Position numbers and translations under genes: made by a program. Under the pieces are notes generated by a model. That model did no database searches. It saw only the letters and a list, made by a program, of their open reading frames with translations, and had not been told where the DNA came from. From Bdellovibrio sp. BCCA (GTDB taxonomy: Bacteria > Bdellovibrionota > Bdellovibrionia > Bdellovibrionales > Bdellovibrionaceae), in NCBI RefSeq assembly GCF_037996825.1, contig NZ_JBBNAC010000001.1, positions 2,170,001 through 2,234,000 of the forward strand: DNA of 64,000 bases, in the 5' to 3' direction. The stretch's first letter is position 1; every line of letters starts with the position of its first letter. Shown here piece after piece: positions 56,092 to 63,624 of this stretch.

Positions 56092-57593
56092 CAAAAAATA
56101 TTATTATTTCACTTATTCTTTTGGGTAGCATCCCGGCATGGGCTCAATCGCAAAACAAAAATCAGGATTACCGAAAAGCCGCCAATCAATTTTATAAAGT
56201 TATTTTTTCTTCGCAAAGTACCGCAGAAGAAAAAATGAAAGCTCGATTTTATCTGGCCCAATCCCTTTTTAAACTAAAGCTTTATCAGACTGCCGCTTTT
56301 CCTTTTATCGTCGTGGCACAGAACGCGCCTCCAAAGCCCGCACAAACCGCCTTTGAAAACTTGGTAGAAATTTCTGAACGCCTTAACGACACAAGTCTCC
56401 TGGACTTCACGCTGAAAAAACTTGATTCGCAGAATCTGAATGAGATTGCCAAGGACCTCTACTTAAAACGTATGGCCCAAGCACTCATACGCGAAGGTAA
56501 ATTTAACGAAGCACTCGGTTTTATTCAGCAGGCTTTGCAACTTAAGTCCGACAGTGACGAGGCTTTATATACCGCCGCACTTATTCACTTGAAACAAAAT
56601 CGCACAGTTCAGGCACTGCCCTATCTAGAAAAACTCTACAACAAATATTATCAGAACCCCATCACAGATATACAAAGAGGCCGCGCCGCTGTCGCCCTAG
56701 CGCGTGCCTATTATCAAGCAAAGCGTTGGAATGAGGCACAGGCATTGTACCGAGAAATTCCCAAAGACCACCCTCTTTACCGTGAGTCTCAGATGGAATT
56801 GACTTGGTCTCTATTTCGTGCGGGGAAATTTCGGAGCGCAATGAGTGCGGTTCAAACTCTGCACACACCCTTTTACGAAAACTTTTATGATCCCGAGTCC
56901 TTGATTTTGCGGACTATTATTCTTATCTTCGTGTGCCAAAACGATGAAGCCGAGAAAGCTCTAGAAAACTTTCAAAAGAACTACACCTCGGCCTTCTCAG
57001 CTCTTTCAGATCTGAATAAGTCCACTGAGACACCGCAGTTTTATTTTTCTCAAATCGAAGAAGCCCAAAAGTATTTGAAAGATATCAAAAGTGGAAAACG
57101 TCCGAACTATAAAGGCCGTCTGCCTTTTTTTATCGTAAGATCCCTCTTAGATGTGCCGCCGCTTAAAAACAAGCTGGATTACATCGAGCGAATCCAAGAA
57201 GAAAAAAACCGTGTTTTAAAAATTTTTAGTCGTCCTGAGGATACTACGCTCCGCAAGTACGCCCTCAAAATCTTGGACTCGCGTCTGGCAAACGGCTCAA
57301 AGAGCGCTGGGGAATCACTTCGATATGCGCTTTACAATAAAGAACAGGAACTGGCGTTATTTACCGGCGACATCGGACTGTTGCGCTATGAGGTTTTGAA
57401 TGGGAAGAAGCAGGCGGCCCGCAAAGAATATATCAGACGAGTCAACAACTCCTCGTCTCAAATCAACGCGAGCGAGACACGAGACTTCTATGTAAAAAAC
57501 GGTTATCGCTATTGGCCTTTTGAAGGAGAATACTGGCGCGACGAAATCGGCAATTATCAATATTTAGGAGTAAATCGCTGTGTGGAAGAATAG
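56088..57593 (+). CDS. Periplasmic TPR protein of a Glt-like operon
   Basis: 501 residues with a signal peptide (MTKNIIISLILLGSIPAWA). TPR-like helical repeats span much of the protein (KARFYLAQSLFKLKLYQTA, GKFNEALGFIQQALQLKSDS, VALARAYYQAKRWNEAQALY). The C-terminal third is a helical domain ending YWPFEGEYWRDEIGNYQY. By position and type it resembles GltC of the gliding machinery; this assignment is inferred. Overlaps the upstream barrel gene (ATGA) and the downstream CglF-like gene (14 bases). Confidence 0.82.
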   Translation: MTKNIIISLILLGSIPAWAQSQNKNQDYRKAANQFYKVIFSSQSTAEEKMKARFYLAQSLFKLKLYQTAAFPFIVVAQNAPPKPAQTAFENLVEISERLNDTSLLDFTLKKLDSQNLNEIAKDLYLKRMAQALIREGKFNEALGFIQQALQLKSDSDEALYTAALIHLKQNRTVQALPYLEKLYNKYYQNPITDIQRGRAAVALARAYYQAKRWNEAQALYREIPKDHPLYRESQMELTWSLFRAGKFRSAMSAVQTLHTPFYENFYDPESLILRTIILIFVCQNDEAEKALENFQKNYTSAFSALSDLNKSTETPQFYFSQIEEAQKYLKDIKSGKRPNYKGRLPFFIVRSLLDVPPLKNKLDYIERIQEEKNRVLKIFSRPEDTTLRKYALKILDSRLANGSKSAGESLRYALYNKEQELALFTGDIGLLRYEVLNGKKQAARKEYIRRVNNSSSQINASETRDFYVKNGYRYWPFEGEYWRDEIGNYQYLGVNRCVEE

Positions 57594-57852
57594 TTTTATC
57601 CTGACTCTTATATTGACCCTTTCTTTAAGCGTCTGGAGCCAGACGAAGAAAGAGTCTGTCTCTGAAACAAATAAAAAAAGTCGTAGAGTGAAACTCAATT
57701 TTGAAGATGAACTCGTAACTGGCTCTACCGAAAAACCTGATATGAGCAGCTTCAATACCAAGACTGATTTCAACTACAAGAAACTGATTCGCGTGAGAGA
57801 AAACTTCGTCAATGAAATGGAAGCAGGAATCAATGATTTTAAAGGGAACTAA
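57580..57852 (+). CDS. CglF-like small gliding-motility protein
   Basis: 90 residues from a GTG with AGGAG nine bases upstream, overlapping the end of the TPR gene. Signal peptide (MWKNSFILTLILTLSLSVWS), a basic stretch, then KLNFEDELVTGSTEKPDMSS and YKKLIRVRENFVNEMEAGI. This arrangement (acidic strand, G-x-x-EKP, then K-x-LI-x-x-R-x-NF) matches my memory of CglF, a short outer-membrane-associated protein of adventurous gliding. The neighbouring barrel and TPR genes support it. Confidence 0.7.
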   Translation: MWKNSFILTLILTLSLSVWSQTKKESVSETNKKSRRVKLNFEDELVTGSTEKPDMSSFNTKTDFNYKKLIRVRENFVNEMEAGINDFKGN

Positions 57853-58552
57853 AAGATTTATTCTTCTTTCCATCATTTTTGCAACTCTCGCCTCTCGGGC
57901 CGAAGTTATCCAAATCGAAGCCGACGAACTTCCGGCAGAATCCGTTATTCCGATTTTAGATAGCAATATGGCCGTTAAAAATCGCTCTATCCCATTTTCG
58001 GGACGCCTTGAAATAGGCGTAATGACAGGCTCCGTAATAGATGAAATGTTTTTTAATAACACTCTCTGGGGCCTGCAACTTTTTTATTATTATAACGAAG
58101 ACTCGGCTTGGGGGATTAAATATGCTAATCGACTCAATGGAATTAGCTCTTACTCTGAACAGTTTCAGAATACCTCAGCTCAGCTCGATTTCCAAAAAGC
58201 TCCTACGCCATCAACAATAATGACAGCATCCTATCGATGGTCCTTTTTATACGGGAAAATGAGCGTCAGCAAAGACACTGTTGTACCCACCGTTCTTTCC
58301 ACTGAAACGGATATCGGAGTTCACAAAATGGGGTCTCAGAATTTACCATGGACTTCATTTGGTATCAGCCACAAAGTCTTCATTAAAAAGCATGTCGGCA
58401 TCGGCCTGTCCTACCGCCTTTTAATATATCAAACTCTGGATCCTGCTTCCGCAGATTTGGGATCAAGTGCGCCAACGCCTAGCGAGTCTGATTTTGATAA
58501 AAAAATTCAGATCAGCCAAAGTCTTGATGCAGCCCTGACATACATTTTTTAA
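57833..58552 (+). CDS. Second outer-membrane beta-barrel protein of the Glt-like operon
   Basis: 239 residues from the ATG at 57833, chosen because it gives a clean signal peptide (MILKGTKRFILLSIIFATLASRA) behind AGGA; an ATG at 57812 is possible. The mature part starts with an acidic linker then barrel strands (LEIGVMTGSVIDEMFFNN, LQLFYYYNEDSAWGIKYANR) and ends with an aromatic strand (AALTYIF), as barrel proteins do. It is a distant paralogue of the first gene of the operon and overlaps the CglF-like gene. Confidence 0.78.
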   Translation: MILKGTKRFILLSIIFATLASRAEVIQIEADELPAESVIPILDSNMAVKNRSIPFSGRLEIGVMTGSVIDEMFFNNTLWGLQLFYYYNEDSAWGIKYANRLNGISSYSEQFQNTSAQLDFQKAPTPSTIMTASYRWSFLYGKMSVSKDTVVPTVLSTETDIGVHKMGSQNLPWTSFGISHKVFIKKHVGIGLSYRLLIYQTLDPASADLGSSAPTPSESDFDKKIQISQSLDAALTYIF

Positions 58553-58600
58553 AAGCAAATACGTTTCTCAAACATTACAGCTTAAAGTAGAACTCACATA

Positions 58601-58633
58601 ATCCGTTGCGTTTGCCATCACGTCGCAACGGAT
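58601..58633 (+). promoter_or_regulatory. Perfect 10-base hairpin before KH gene 3
   Basis: ATCCGTTGCG (58601-58610) pairs exactly with CGCAACGGAT (58624-58633) around a 13-base loop, 36 bases before the KH start. It could end the Glt-like operon or act in the KH leader; only a weak T-run follows. Confidence 0.6.
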
Positions 58634-58669
58634 TTCACCCGAGAAGAAAACATTATGAAGGAGAGTTCA

Positions 58670-58984
58670 ATGAATAACTCGAGTGCAGCGCTAAACTTAG
58701 AACACACAACAGTAAACCAAGATGAAGTTCGTAAAAGAATCGCTGCTATCATCCTCATTGTTATGAAGGAAATGACAGCTGCCGACCATTCTCTCGACGG
58801 TAACTCGCTGAACGTAACTTACTATAAAGGTGAAAAAACCACCATCTATAAACTAGACATGCTTCCTGAACATCGTGGAAGAATTATCGGTTCAGCGGGA
58901 AAAAATATTCTATCTCTTAGGACTCTTGTTCAAGCCATGGCTGCCAGTCACGGATTTAGAGCCGTCATTGACTTAGTCGCATAA
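58670..58984 (+). CDS. KH-domain RNA-binding protein (KhpA-like) 3
   Basis: 104 residues from the ATG at 58670, preceded by AAGGAG at proper spacing; an ATG at 58655 would sit before that site. One KH domain: LNVTYYKGEKTTIYKLDM, the GxxG loop in RIIGSAGKNILSLRTLV, and MAASHGFRAVIDLVA at the very end. The last codons form the left arm of a hairpin whose loop contains the stop codon. Confidence 0.88.
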   Translation: MNNSSAALNLEHTTVNQDEVRKRIAAIILIVMKEMTAADHSLDGNSLNVTYYKGEKTTIYKLDMLPEHRGRIIGSAGKNILSLRTLVQAMAASHGFRAVIDLVA

Positions 58985-58997
58985 TCTGCGACTAAGT
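58971..58997 (+). terminator. Hairpin enclosing the KH gene 3 stop codon
   Basis: ACTTAGTCGCA (58971-58981) pairs perfectly with TGCGACTAAGT (58987-58997); the 5-base loop TAATC contains the TAA stop. Downstream sequence is only moderately T-rich. It may terminate transcription or protect the 3' end. Confidence 0.7.
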
Positions 58998-59096
58998 ACA
59001 TAATTCTTATTCGTTTAAATGGTTCCAGAGCTGAATTTCCATTCTTAAGAACGATTTTATAGCCCGGATTGTTGCTAGAGTTTTCCTAGCATCACG

Positions 59097-59516
59097 TTAA
59101 GGCTGTTGAACGCGATAAATGCCAGCCTCACAGTGAGAAGTGTCCCACGCACCCATGATACGAGCCGCATTGATTTTCACTCCACCATTTTCAAGCAATG
59201 TATAATTAATGGCAATTGTAGCCACCATATCACGCGGGAATTTGGCATCGTAAACAATATCGTAGTGTGCACTTACGACATTGCGATTTTCATATGTATG
59301 ATAGTTGTCTTCAAAATCTGTGTATGGTGTCGTCCCAACTTCGAGAGCTTTAGCGACAGCTCCTTGGCATTTTTTATTAAAGAGCTTCGTTACGAAAGTC
59401 TGAACTTCACTTGGAGTGAGGCTTCCCTTTTGAAATTGCACTGGAACTGTCTGTGCAAAAGCGAAAGACGATAAAGCAAAAAAAGCGATCATTGAATACG
59501 AAATAATTCTTTTCAT
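59097..59516 (-). CDS. Small exported protein of unknown function
   Basis: 139 residues with a GAGGAG site. Signal peptide MKRIISYSMIAFFALSSFAFA, then a mixed helix/strand domain (LTPSEVQTFVTKLFNKKCQG, VATIAINYTLLENGGVKI) ending AGIYRVQQP, with two cysteines (KKCQG, SHCEAG). Family not recognised. A small TGCTAG/CTAGCA hairpin (59073-59091) follows its stop. Confidence 0.78.
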   Translation of the reverse strand: MKRIISYSMIAFFALSSFAFAQTVPVQFQKGSLTPSEVQTFVTKLFNKKCQGAVAKALEVGTTPYTDFEDNYHTYENRNVVSAHYDIVYDAKFPRDMVATIAINYTLLENGGVKINAARIMGAWDTSHCEAGIYRVQQP

Positions 59517-59668
59517 TTTTTCTCCTCATTTTTATTTATTAGAGTGGGTGCACTATAATTCAAATGATCGAAAAAATCTCAACTATTCGGAAGTGTAATA
59601 GAACCCCTGAGGATTTTATCACTTCGTCAAAACTTCAAACGTTGCTATTTAGAATGAAGCAACAATCA

Positions 59669-60532
59669 TCAACGAGTACCAGTAAACCTTTGAAGTGCTT
59701 TAGGGAGAGGCCGACCTTTCGGTGTAATTGCACACACCTGCGTGAGCGCCTCAAATCCGGGAATCTCTAATTTCACCAAAGTTTCTCTTTCAAGGTACAA
59801 CTGCGGAACCAAGCTCCAATAAAGTCCTTGAGAAATCGCTTCGCACGCCACTTCATAAGAGTCATAGATGAATGTCGGTTTAAAGGGAATGCCTAGCTTA
59901 ACCATGGCGGGATGTTCTTCGCAAACTTCAATCCCAACAAAAGCTTTTGGAGAAGCTTGAGGGTACTTTGCTAAAGACTGAACAAGCTCATGGCCCTTCA
60001 GTTTTGTTAACGGATGATTTTTTCTAACGGCAATAACCAGATTTTCTTTACGAAGGGAATGAATGACCAGAGACGGAGACGCCGTTGGTGCAAAACAAAT
60101 CCCAAAATCCAGATCACCGCGCGCGACATTTTCAATGACTTGAGCCGAGCGCAGACTGTAATATTCAAATACGAGCTTCGGATGTTCCTCAGCAAGTTCT
60201 GTCAGTATGGGCACAAGGAAGGTTTCTGCCAAACCATGAGTCGCAGCCATTCTAAAAATACCCTCGAGCTCCACATTTTCTGACTGACATTCTTCTTTTG
60301 CTCGCGATAGCGCAACAAGATGGGGCTCAATTTTTTCTGCGAAACTTCGGCCCGTTGCTGACAAGCTGATAGACTTCCCCACTTTTTCGAAGAGAACTTG
60401 TCCAAGCTCCTCTTCAAGAGCCGCAATACTGTGGCTGATAGCACTGGGACTTACGTTCAGTCTCCGAGATGCTTTTCCGATGTGTTGCGTTTTTGCGGTT
60501 TCTAAAAAATAAGTAAGTTGATCGAGTTTCAT
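59669..60532 (-). CDS. LysR-family transcription regulator
   Basis: 287 residues. N-terminal winged helix-turn-helix typical of LysR: MKLDQLTYFLETAKTQHIGK, NVSPSAISHSIAALEEELG, GRSFAEKIEP. The remainder is a two-lobe effector-binding domain (GIFRMAATHGLAETFLVPIL...). It is divergent from an exported protein gene 98 bases away, the usual arrangement for a LysR regulator and its target. Confidence 0.93.
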   Translation of the reverse strand: MKLDQLTYFLETAKTQHIGKASRRLNVSPSAISHSIAALEEELGQVLFEKVGKSISLSATGRSFAEKIEPHLVALSRAKEECQSENVELEGIFRMAATHGLAETFLVPILTELAEEHPKLVFEYYSLRSAQVIENVARGDLDFGICFAPTASPSLVIHSLRKENLVIAVRKNHPLTKLKGHELVQSLAKYPQASPKAFVGIEVCEEHPAMVKLGIPFKPTFIYDSYEVACEAISQGLYWSLVPQLYLERETLVKLEIPGFEALTQVCAITPKGRPLPKALQRFTGTR

Positions 60533-60557
60533 GCCTGAAAACTATTCAACTAAAACG

Positions 60558-60601
60558 ATGAAATCAAATCATTTTATTTTATGAAAAAATCTTCCTATAG
60601 T
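60558..60601 (+). promoter_or_regulatory. Candidate LysR operator and promoter
   Basis: ATGA (60558-60561), TCAT (60569-60572) and ATGA (60581-60584) form overlapping inverted repeats in an AT-rich stretch; TATAGT at 60596-60601 could be a -10 element for the exported gene at 60631. Short motifs, so tentative. Confidence 0.3.
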
Positions 60602-60630
60602 CGGCTCAACTACTTAACCAAGGAGTCCAT

Positions 60631-61191
60631 ATGAAACTGCTTCAATTAACTGGAATCGTAAGCTTAATTTTTTCCTTCGCTCTGACTGTTCCGGCATTTG
60701 CCAAAAGCTCAAGTCGAGGCGTGATGCCTTGCACAGGCAAGGGTCTTCCAAGATGCATAAACCGCGGCCACAGAGTGACGTTGCCAGAAAATAATTCCGT
60801 TGAGACAGCCCTCACAGGAATTTATCATTCTGACTGTAAGATGATCAACGGCAATTATTCCTCTAGCATTGTGCGCATCAACTCTTCTTCAACATCATTC
60901 GTGATTGATATCCCAAGCGAAATGAACTTGATGAGTCCCGCCCTCACAACAACTGAATCTTATCCTATCGGAGTCAGCCGACTTCACAATTTAGGTGAGG
61001 GATTCCGCGAATATAAAGCAGGCTACCAAGGAGCTAACTTTATCCTCACGGTCTCTCAAGCACGTTTTAACGACGATCCCGTCGAATTGGCAGGCACACA
61101 AACAATTGAAAGAACTGGTGCTGGGGTTCTTGTCACTGAAGCAGATGGACAAGGTACTATCGTAAATCAGTGCACTTTGATTCCATATTAA
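60631..61191 (+). CDS. Exported protein, possible LysR target
   Basis: 186 residues with an AAGGAG site. Signal peptide MKLLQLTGIVSLIFSFALTVPAFA. The mature part starts with two cysteines (MPCTGKGLPRCINRGH), continues as beta-rich sequence (YSSSIVRINSSSTSFVIDI, FILTVSQARFNDDPVEL) and ends NQCTLIPY. Function unknown. Followed by a good terminator, so it is a single-gene unit, probably controlled by the divergent LysR protein. Confidence 0.8.
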   Translation: MKLLQLTGIVSLIFSFALTVPAFAKSSSRGVMPCTGKGLPRCINRGHRVTLPENNSVETALTGIYHSDCKMINGNYSSSIVRINSSSTSFVIDIPSEMNLMSPALTTTESYPIGVSRLHNLGEGFREYKAGYQGANFILTVSQARFNDDPVELAGTQTIERTGAGVLVTEADGQGTIVNQCTLIPY

Positions 61192-61203
61192 TTTTATTTA
61201 AGT

Positions 61204-61237
61204 AGCTGGAACTCTACTCTAAAGAGTTTCAGCTTTT
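61204..61237 (+). terminator. Intrinsic terminator
   Basis: AGCTG (61204-61208) and AACTCT (61210-61215) pair with AGAGTT (61223-61228) and CAGCT (61230-61234), with a G-T mismatch between the blocks, then a T-run. Confidence 0.75.
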
Positions 61238-61336
61238 AAACAAATTGTTGCTCGTATACTTCGAAGCAGCATCTTTAAACCCCTGATATTGACCCACCAC
61301 TTACTTTCAGTTAGCATGTCCTCCAAGGAGTTAAAA

Positions 61337-61639
61337 ATGAGATTACTTATCTATTTAGCAATATCCTTTGGAACGACAACGGTTCTGGCTGCAGAACTAG
61401 GAGCCATGACTCCTGATATTTGCAAAGTTGAATGCGAATGCTGGGGGCAATTTGGCGGAAGTTACGATGAGCGTCCCTCATTCTTAATAGGTGATGTTGA
61501 ATCCTGGGGATACTGCCCTACTCATATTAGCGAAGAGGAACTATTTAAATTCCATATCAAAAAGAATAAGGAAAAGTGTGATATGCTGGGAGAATCCTCT
61601 GCCTCCAGATACTTACGAAAGTGCAAAAAGAATTTTTAG
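61337..61639 (+). CDS. Small exported cysteine-rich protein
   Basis: 100 residues from the ATG at 61337 with AAGGAG; an upstream in-frame start at 61289 has no site. Signal peptide MRLLIYLAISFGTTTVLA, then CKVECECWGQFGG, GYCPTH, EKCDMLG and RKCKKNF. Six cysteines in about 80 residues suggest a disulfide-bonded secreted protein. Family not recognised. Confidence 0.72.
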   Translation: MRLLIYLAISFGTTTVLAAELGAMTPDICKVECECWGQFGGSYDERPSFLIGDVESWGYCPTHISEEELFKFHIKKNKEKCDMLGESSASRYLRKCKKNF

Positions 61640-61692
61640 ACTTTAAAGTGCCTGCAAAAGATGGAGACCATACAACTAAGAGCATGATCTAA

Positions 61693-61883
61693 ATGGAGGA
61701 AGTACCAGTTGCAGAACTGCAAATCCAAAAATGGGAATCGTCATGTCTCAGAGGTTTTACGGCAGTCCCTTATGGAACATTTGAGATGCAAGGTTACGGT
61801 AGATGGAAAGGATATACGACATGCATTGCTTAGATTACGAACCGCAACACTGTCGAAACTTTTAAGTCAGTGCTGCAAAATGC
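61693..61883 (+). pseudogene. Possible decayed short gene
   Basis: A 46-codon frame (61693-61833) encodes MEEVPVAELQIQKWE... with YGRWKGYTTCIA and then TAG. The same frame stays open on both sides (ending ...VETFKSVLQNAK at the terminator), apart from one upstream TAA. No ribosome site. It looks protein-like but unsupported. Confidence 0.25.
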
Positions 61884-61915
61884 AAAAAGGTCTGAGTTTT
61901 TGCTCAGACCTTTTT
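61884..61915. terminator. Strong bidirectional terminator
   Basis: Perfect 13-base stem: AAAAAGGTCTGAG (61884-61896) with CTCAGACCTTTTT (61903-61915), loop TTTTTG. It serves the minus-strand exported gene ending at 61936. Confidence 0.9.
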
Positions 61916-61935
61916 CAAAAACTTTGCGGTCGTTA

Positions 61936-62420
61936 TTATCTATCTGCATTACAAAGAGATGTACCTCCAATGAGGCCGCCTTGCCCAAACAACGCCACGT
62001 CGCGATTTACCTTTACAAGCATTAGAGGAATTGAACTATCAAGTTCTGCTCCGTCAATAGTTTGGCCGTCTTTAGGAAAAAGTAAAACATTGTTTTTACC
62101 GGTGCCATATACACTTTCATCGTCCGCTTTCGTAGCAAAGCGAATTTTGTTAAGTTTGATAGAAAGATTTTTTCTCACAGTAAGATCTTTTCCTGTCTTA
62201 ACGTCCACTTCTCGCAAACCCAGAATTTGAAGCTCGGATTTTTTGCATCCAGCTTGGCCTTCATTTTCATAAATACTGATCCTGAATCAGAAATCCAGCA
62301 CAACTCTTTAGCTTCACTCATCACAGAGTTTCCACTAGAGCCGACTTGTGTCGTTCCCGCGAAAGCTGAATTTGCAATTGTTGAAGCAACCATCATTACT
62401 ACCATCATCATTTTTTTCAT
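61936..62420 (-). pseudogene. Exported protein gene with a one-base frame break at a T6 run
   Basis: The ATG at 62420 (AGGAG site) starts a signal peptide (MKKMMMVVMMVASTIANSAFA) and about 60 further residues (SEAKELCWISDSGS, MKMKAKLDAK). That frame ends at 62175. The -1 frame continues naturally (SELQILGLREVDVKTGKDLTV...) to a stop at 61936, giving about 160 residues in all. The switch sits at six T's on the plus strand, 62239-62244 (AAAAAAT on the coding strand); one extra A would restore the frame. The C-terminal part ends GGLIGGTSLCNADR. It may be a mutation, an error, or slippage at the A-run. Family not recognised. Confidence 0.75.
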
Positions 62421-62696
62421 AAAATTCTCCTAATTTTTTTGCTTTTTATTTCACAATTAATATTTTTATCCGCGACCAAAGCATCTCGGTGAAACAATCG
62501 ACATACTCGAAACAGACGGTATACTTGCTATGACTTCAAGAGCCGTGCCATAGACTTAAAATCACCAAACAGCTTTATAAACTAGCTAATGATTTTACAG
62601 TTTAAACACGTACGCCAAATTGAAGGAGAAACAAAGAGGCGTACCCTTTGTTGGTTACTCTTGCACTATCAAAATAATCTGATAACGATAGGGAGC

Positions 62697-63505
62697 ATGA
62701 AACCCATCGTTAGCGACTACATCAATGTTTTTCAATTTCTTCAAGATCACTATGCTTATCGAAAAAGGACCGAGACGCAATTTTCTTACTCGATATGGGC
62801 CCAAGAACTAGGATTCAAAAATAAATCGTACATCCGATTTGTAACCTTAGGAAAAAGACCCATCAGTCCAAAACTTTTAGAAAATCTCAAAGTGAATTTG
62901 AGCCTTGATAATCATGAGAAAAAATTTTCGAAATTCTTTGTTATTATAGCCAAAGCTGCACCGATGAGAGGAAAATAGTTCTTGGTAAAGAACTTATACG
63001 ACTTATTAAGCAGTCTCCCCACCAGTTCGAAATTGAACATCATCATGAAATGCTGATGAATCCCGTCGCTTTAATGATTAGGACTCTTTTAACGTTTAAG
63101 GATTATAAAAAGACAAAGGAACAGTTGGCAGATACTCTAGAAGTTGAAACAGAAAAAATAACTGAGGCACTCGATATTCTACGCACTTTAGGTCTTATTG
63201 AAGAATGCGATGGACAATTCACAAGCACTCACAAAAATATTAAAATACCAGACAACTTTTCTAGTATGGGACTTGAACAGTTCTACAGAAAAAGTTTTCA
63301 TCAAGCTTCTTTATCCATCAACTTTCCAAAACCTTCCCGAAAACACCGAAGCTGGTTTGTGGCCTTAAATGAAGAAGATTTCAATAAATACACGAAAGAT
63401 ACTGAAGCAAGAATTCGCGAGAAGACTTTAGAAATGGATTCGGACCTTTTTGAGAATAAGCGGTTATATCAAGTGCTTTTTGCTATTTTACCGGTTTCCA
63501 AATAG
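62697..63505 (+). pseudogene. TIGR02147-family regulator with a frame break
   Basis: From the ATG at 62697 (GGGAG site) the N-terminus is typical of the family: YINVFQFLQDHYAYRKRTET, LGFKNKSYIRFVTLGKRPIS. This frame stops at 62978. The -1 frame is open from before the stop (DERKIVLGKELIRLIKQSP) and carries the rest: LADTLEVETEKITEALDILR, LGLIEECDGQF, WFVALNEEDFNKYTKD and VLFAILPVSK. A single base lost between about 62955 and 62975 explains it. Rejoined, the protein would be about 270 residues, normal for the family. Confidence 0.82.
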
Positions 63506-63593
63506 ACTTGAGATCAAAAAATTTTAGGCTGATTCCACCTATTTTATGAATACAAGGAATCTTAGTGGAACCGTTTGGACGTCTTAAAAATAA

Positions 63594-63614
63594 AAGCCCG
63601 CATTTCGCGGGCTT
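63594..63614 (-). terminator. Intrinsic terminator
   Basis: AAGCCCGC (63594-63601) pairs with GCGGGCTT (63607-63614), loop ATTTC; on the minus strand it is followed by TTTTATTTTT. It ends the gene at the right edge. Confidence 0.88.
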
Positions 63615-63624
63615 CAAGTCATTT

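Noticed and set aside
61709-62230. 173-codon plus-strand frame
   Set aside because: Runs through a strong terminator and antisense to the exported gene with the signal peptide; no start signal.
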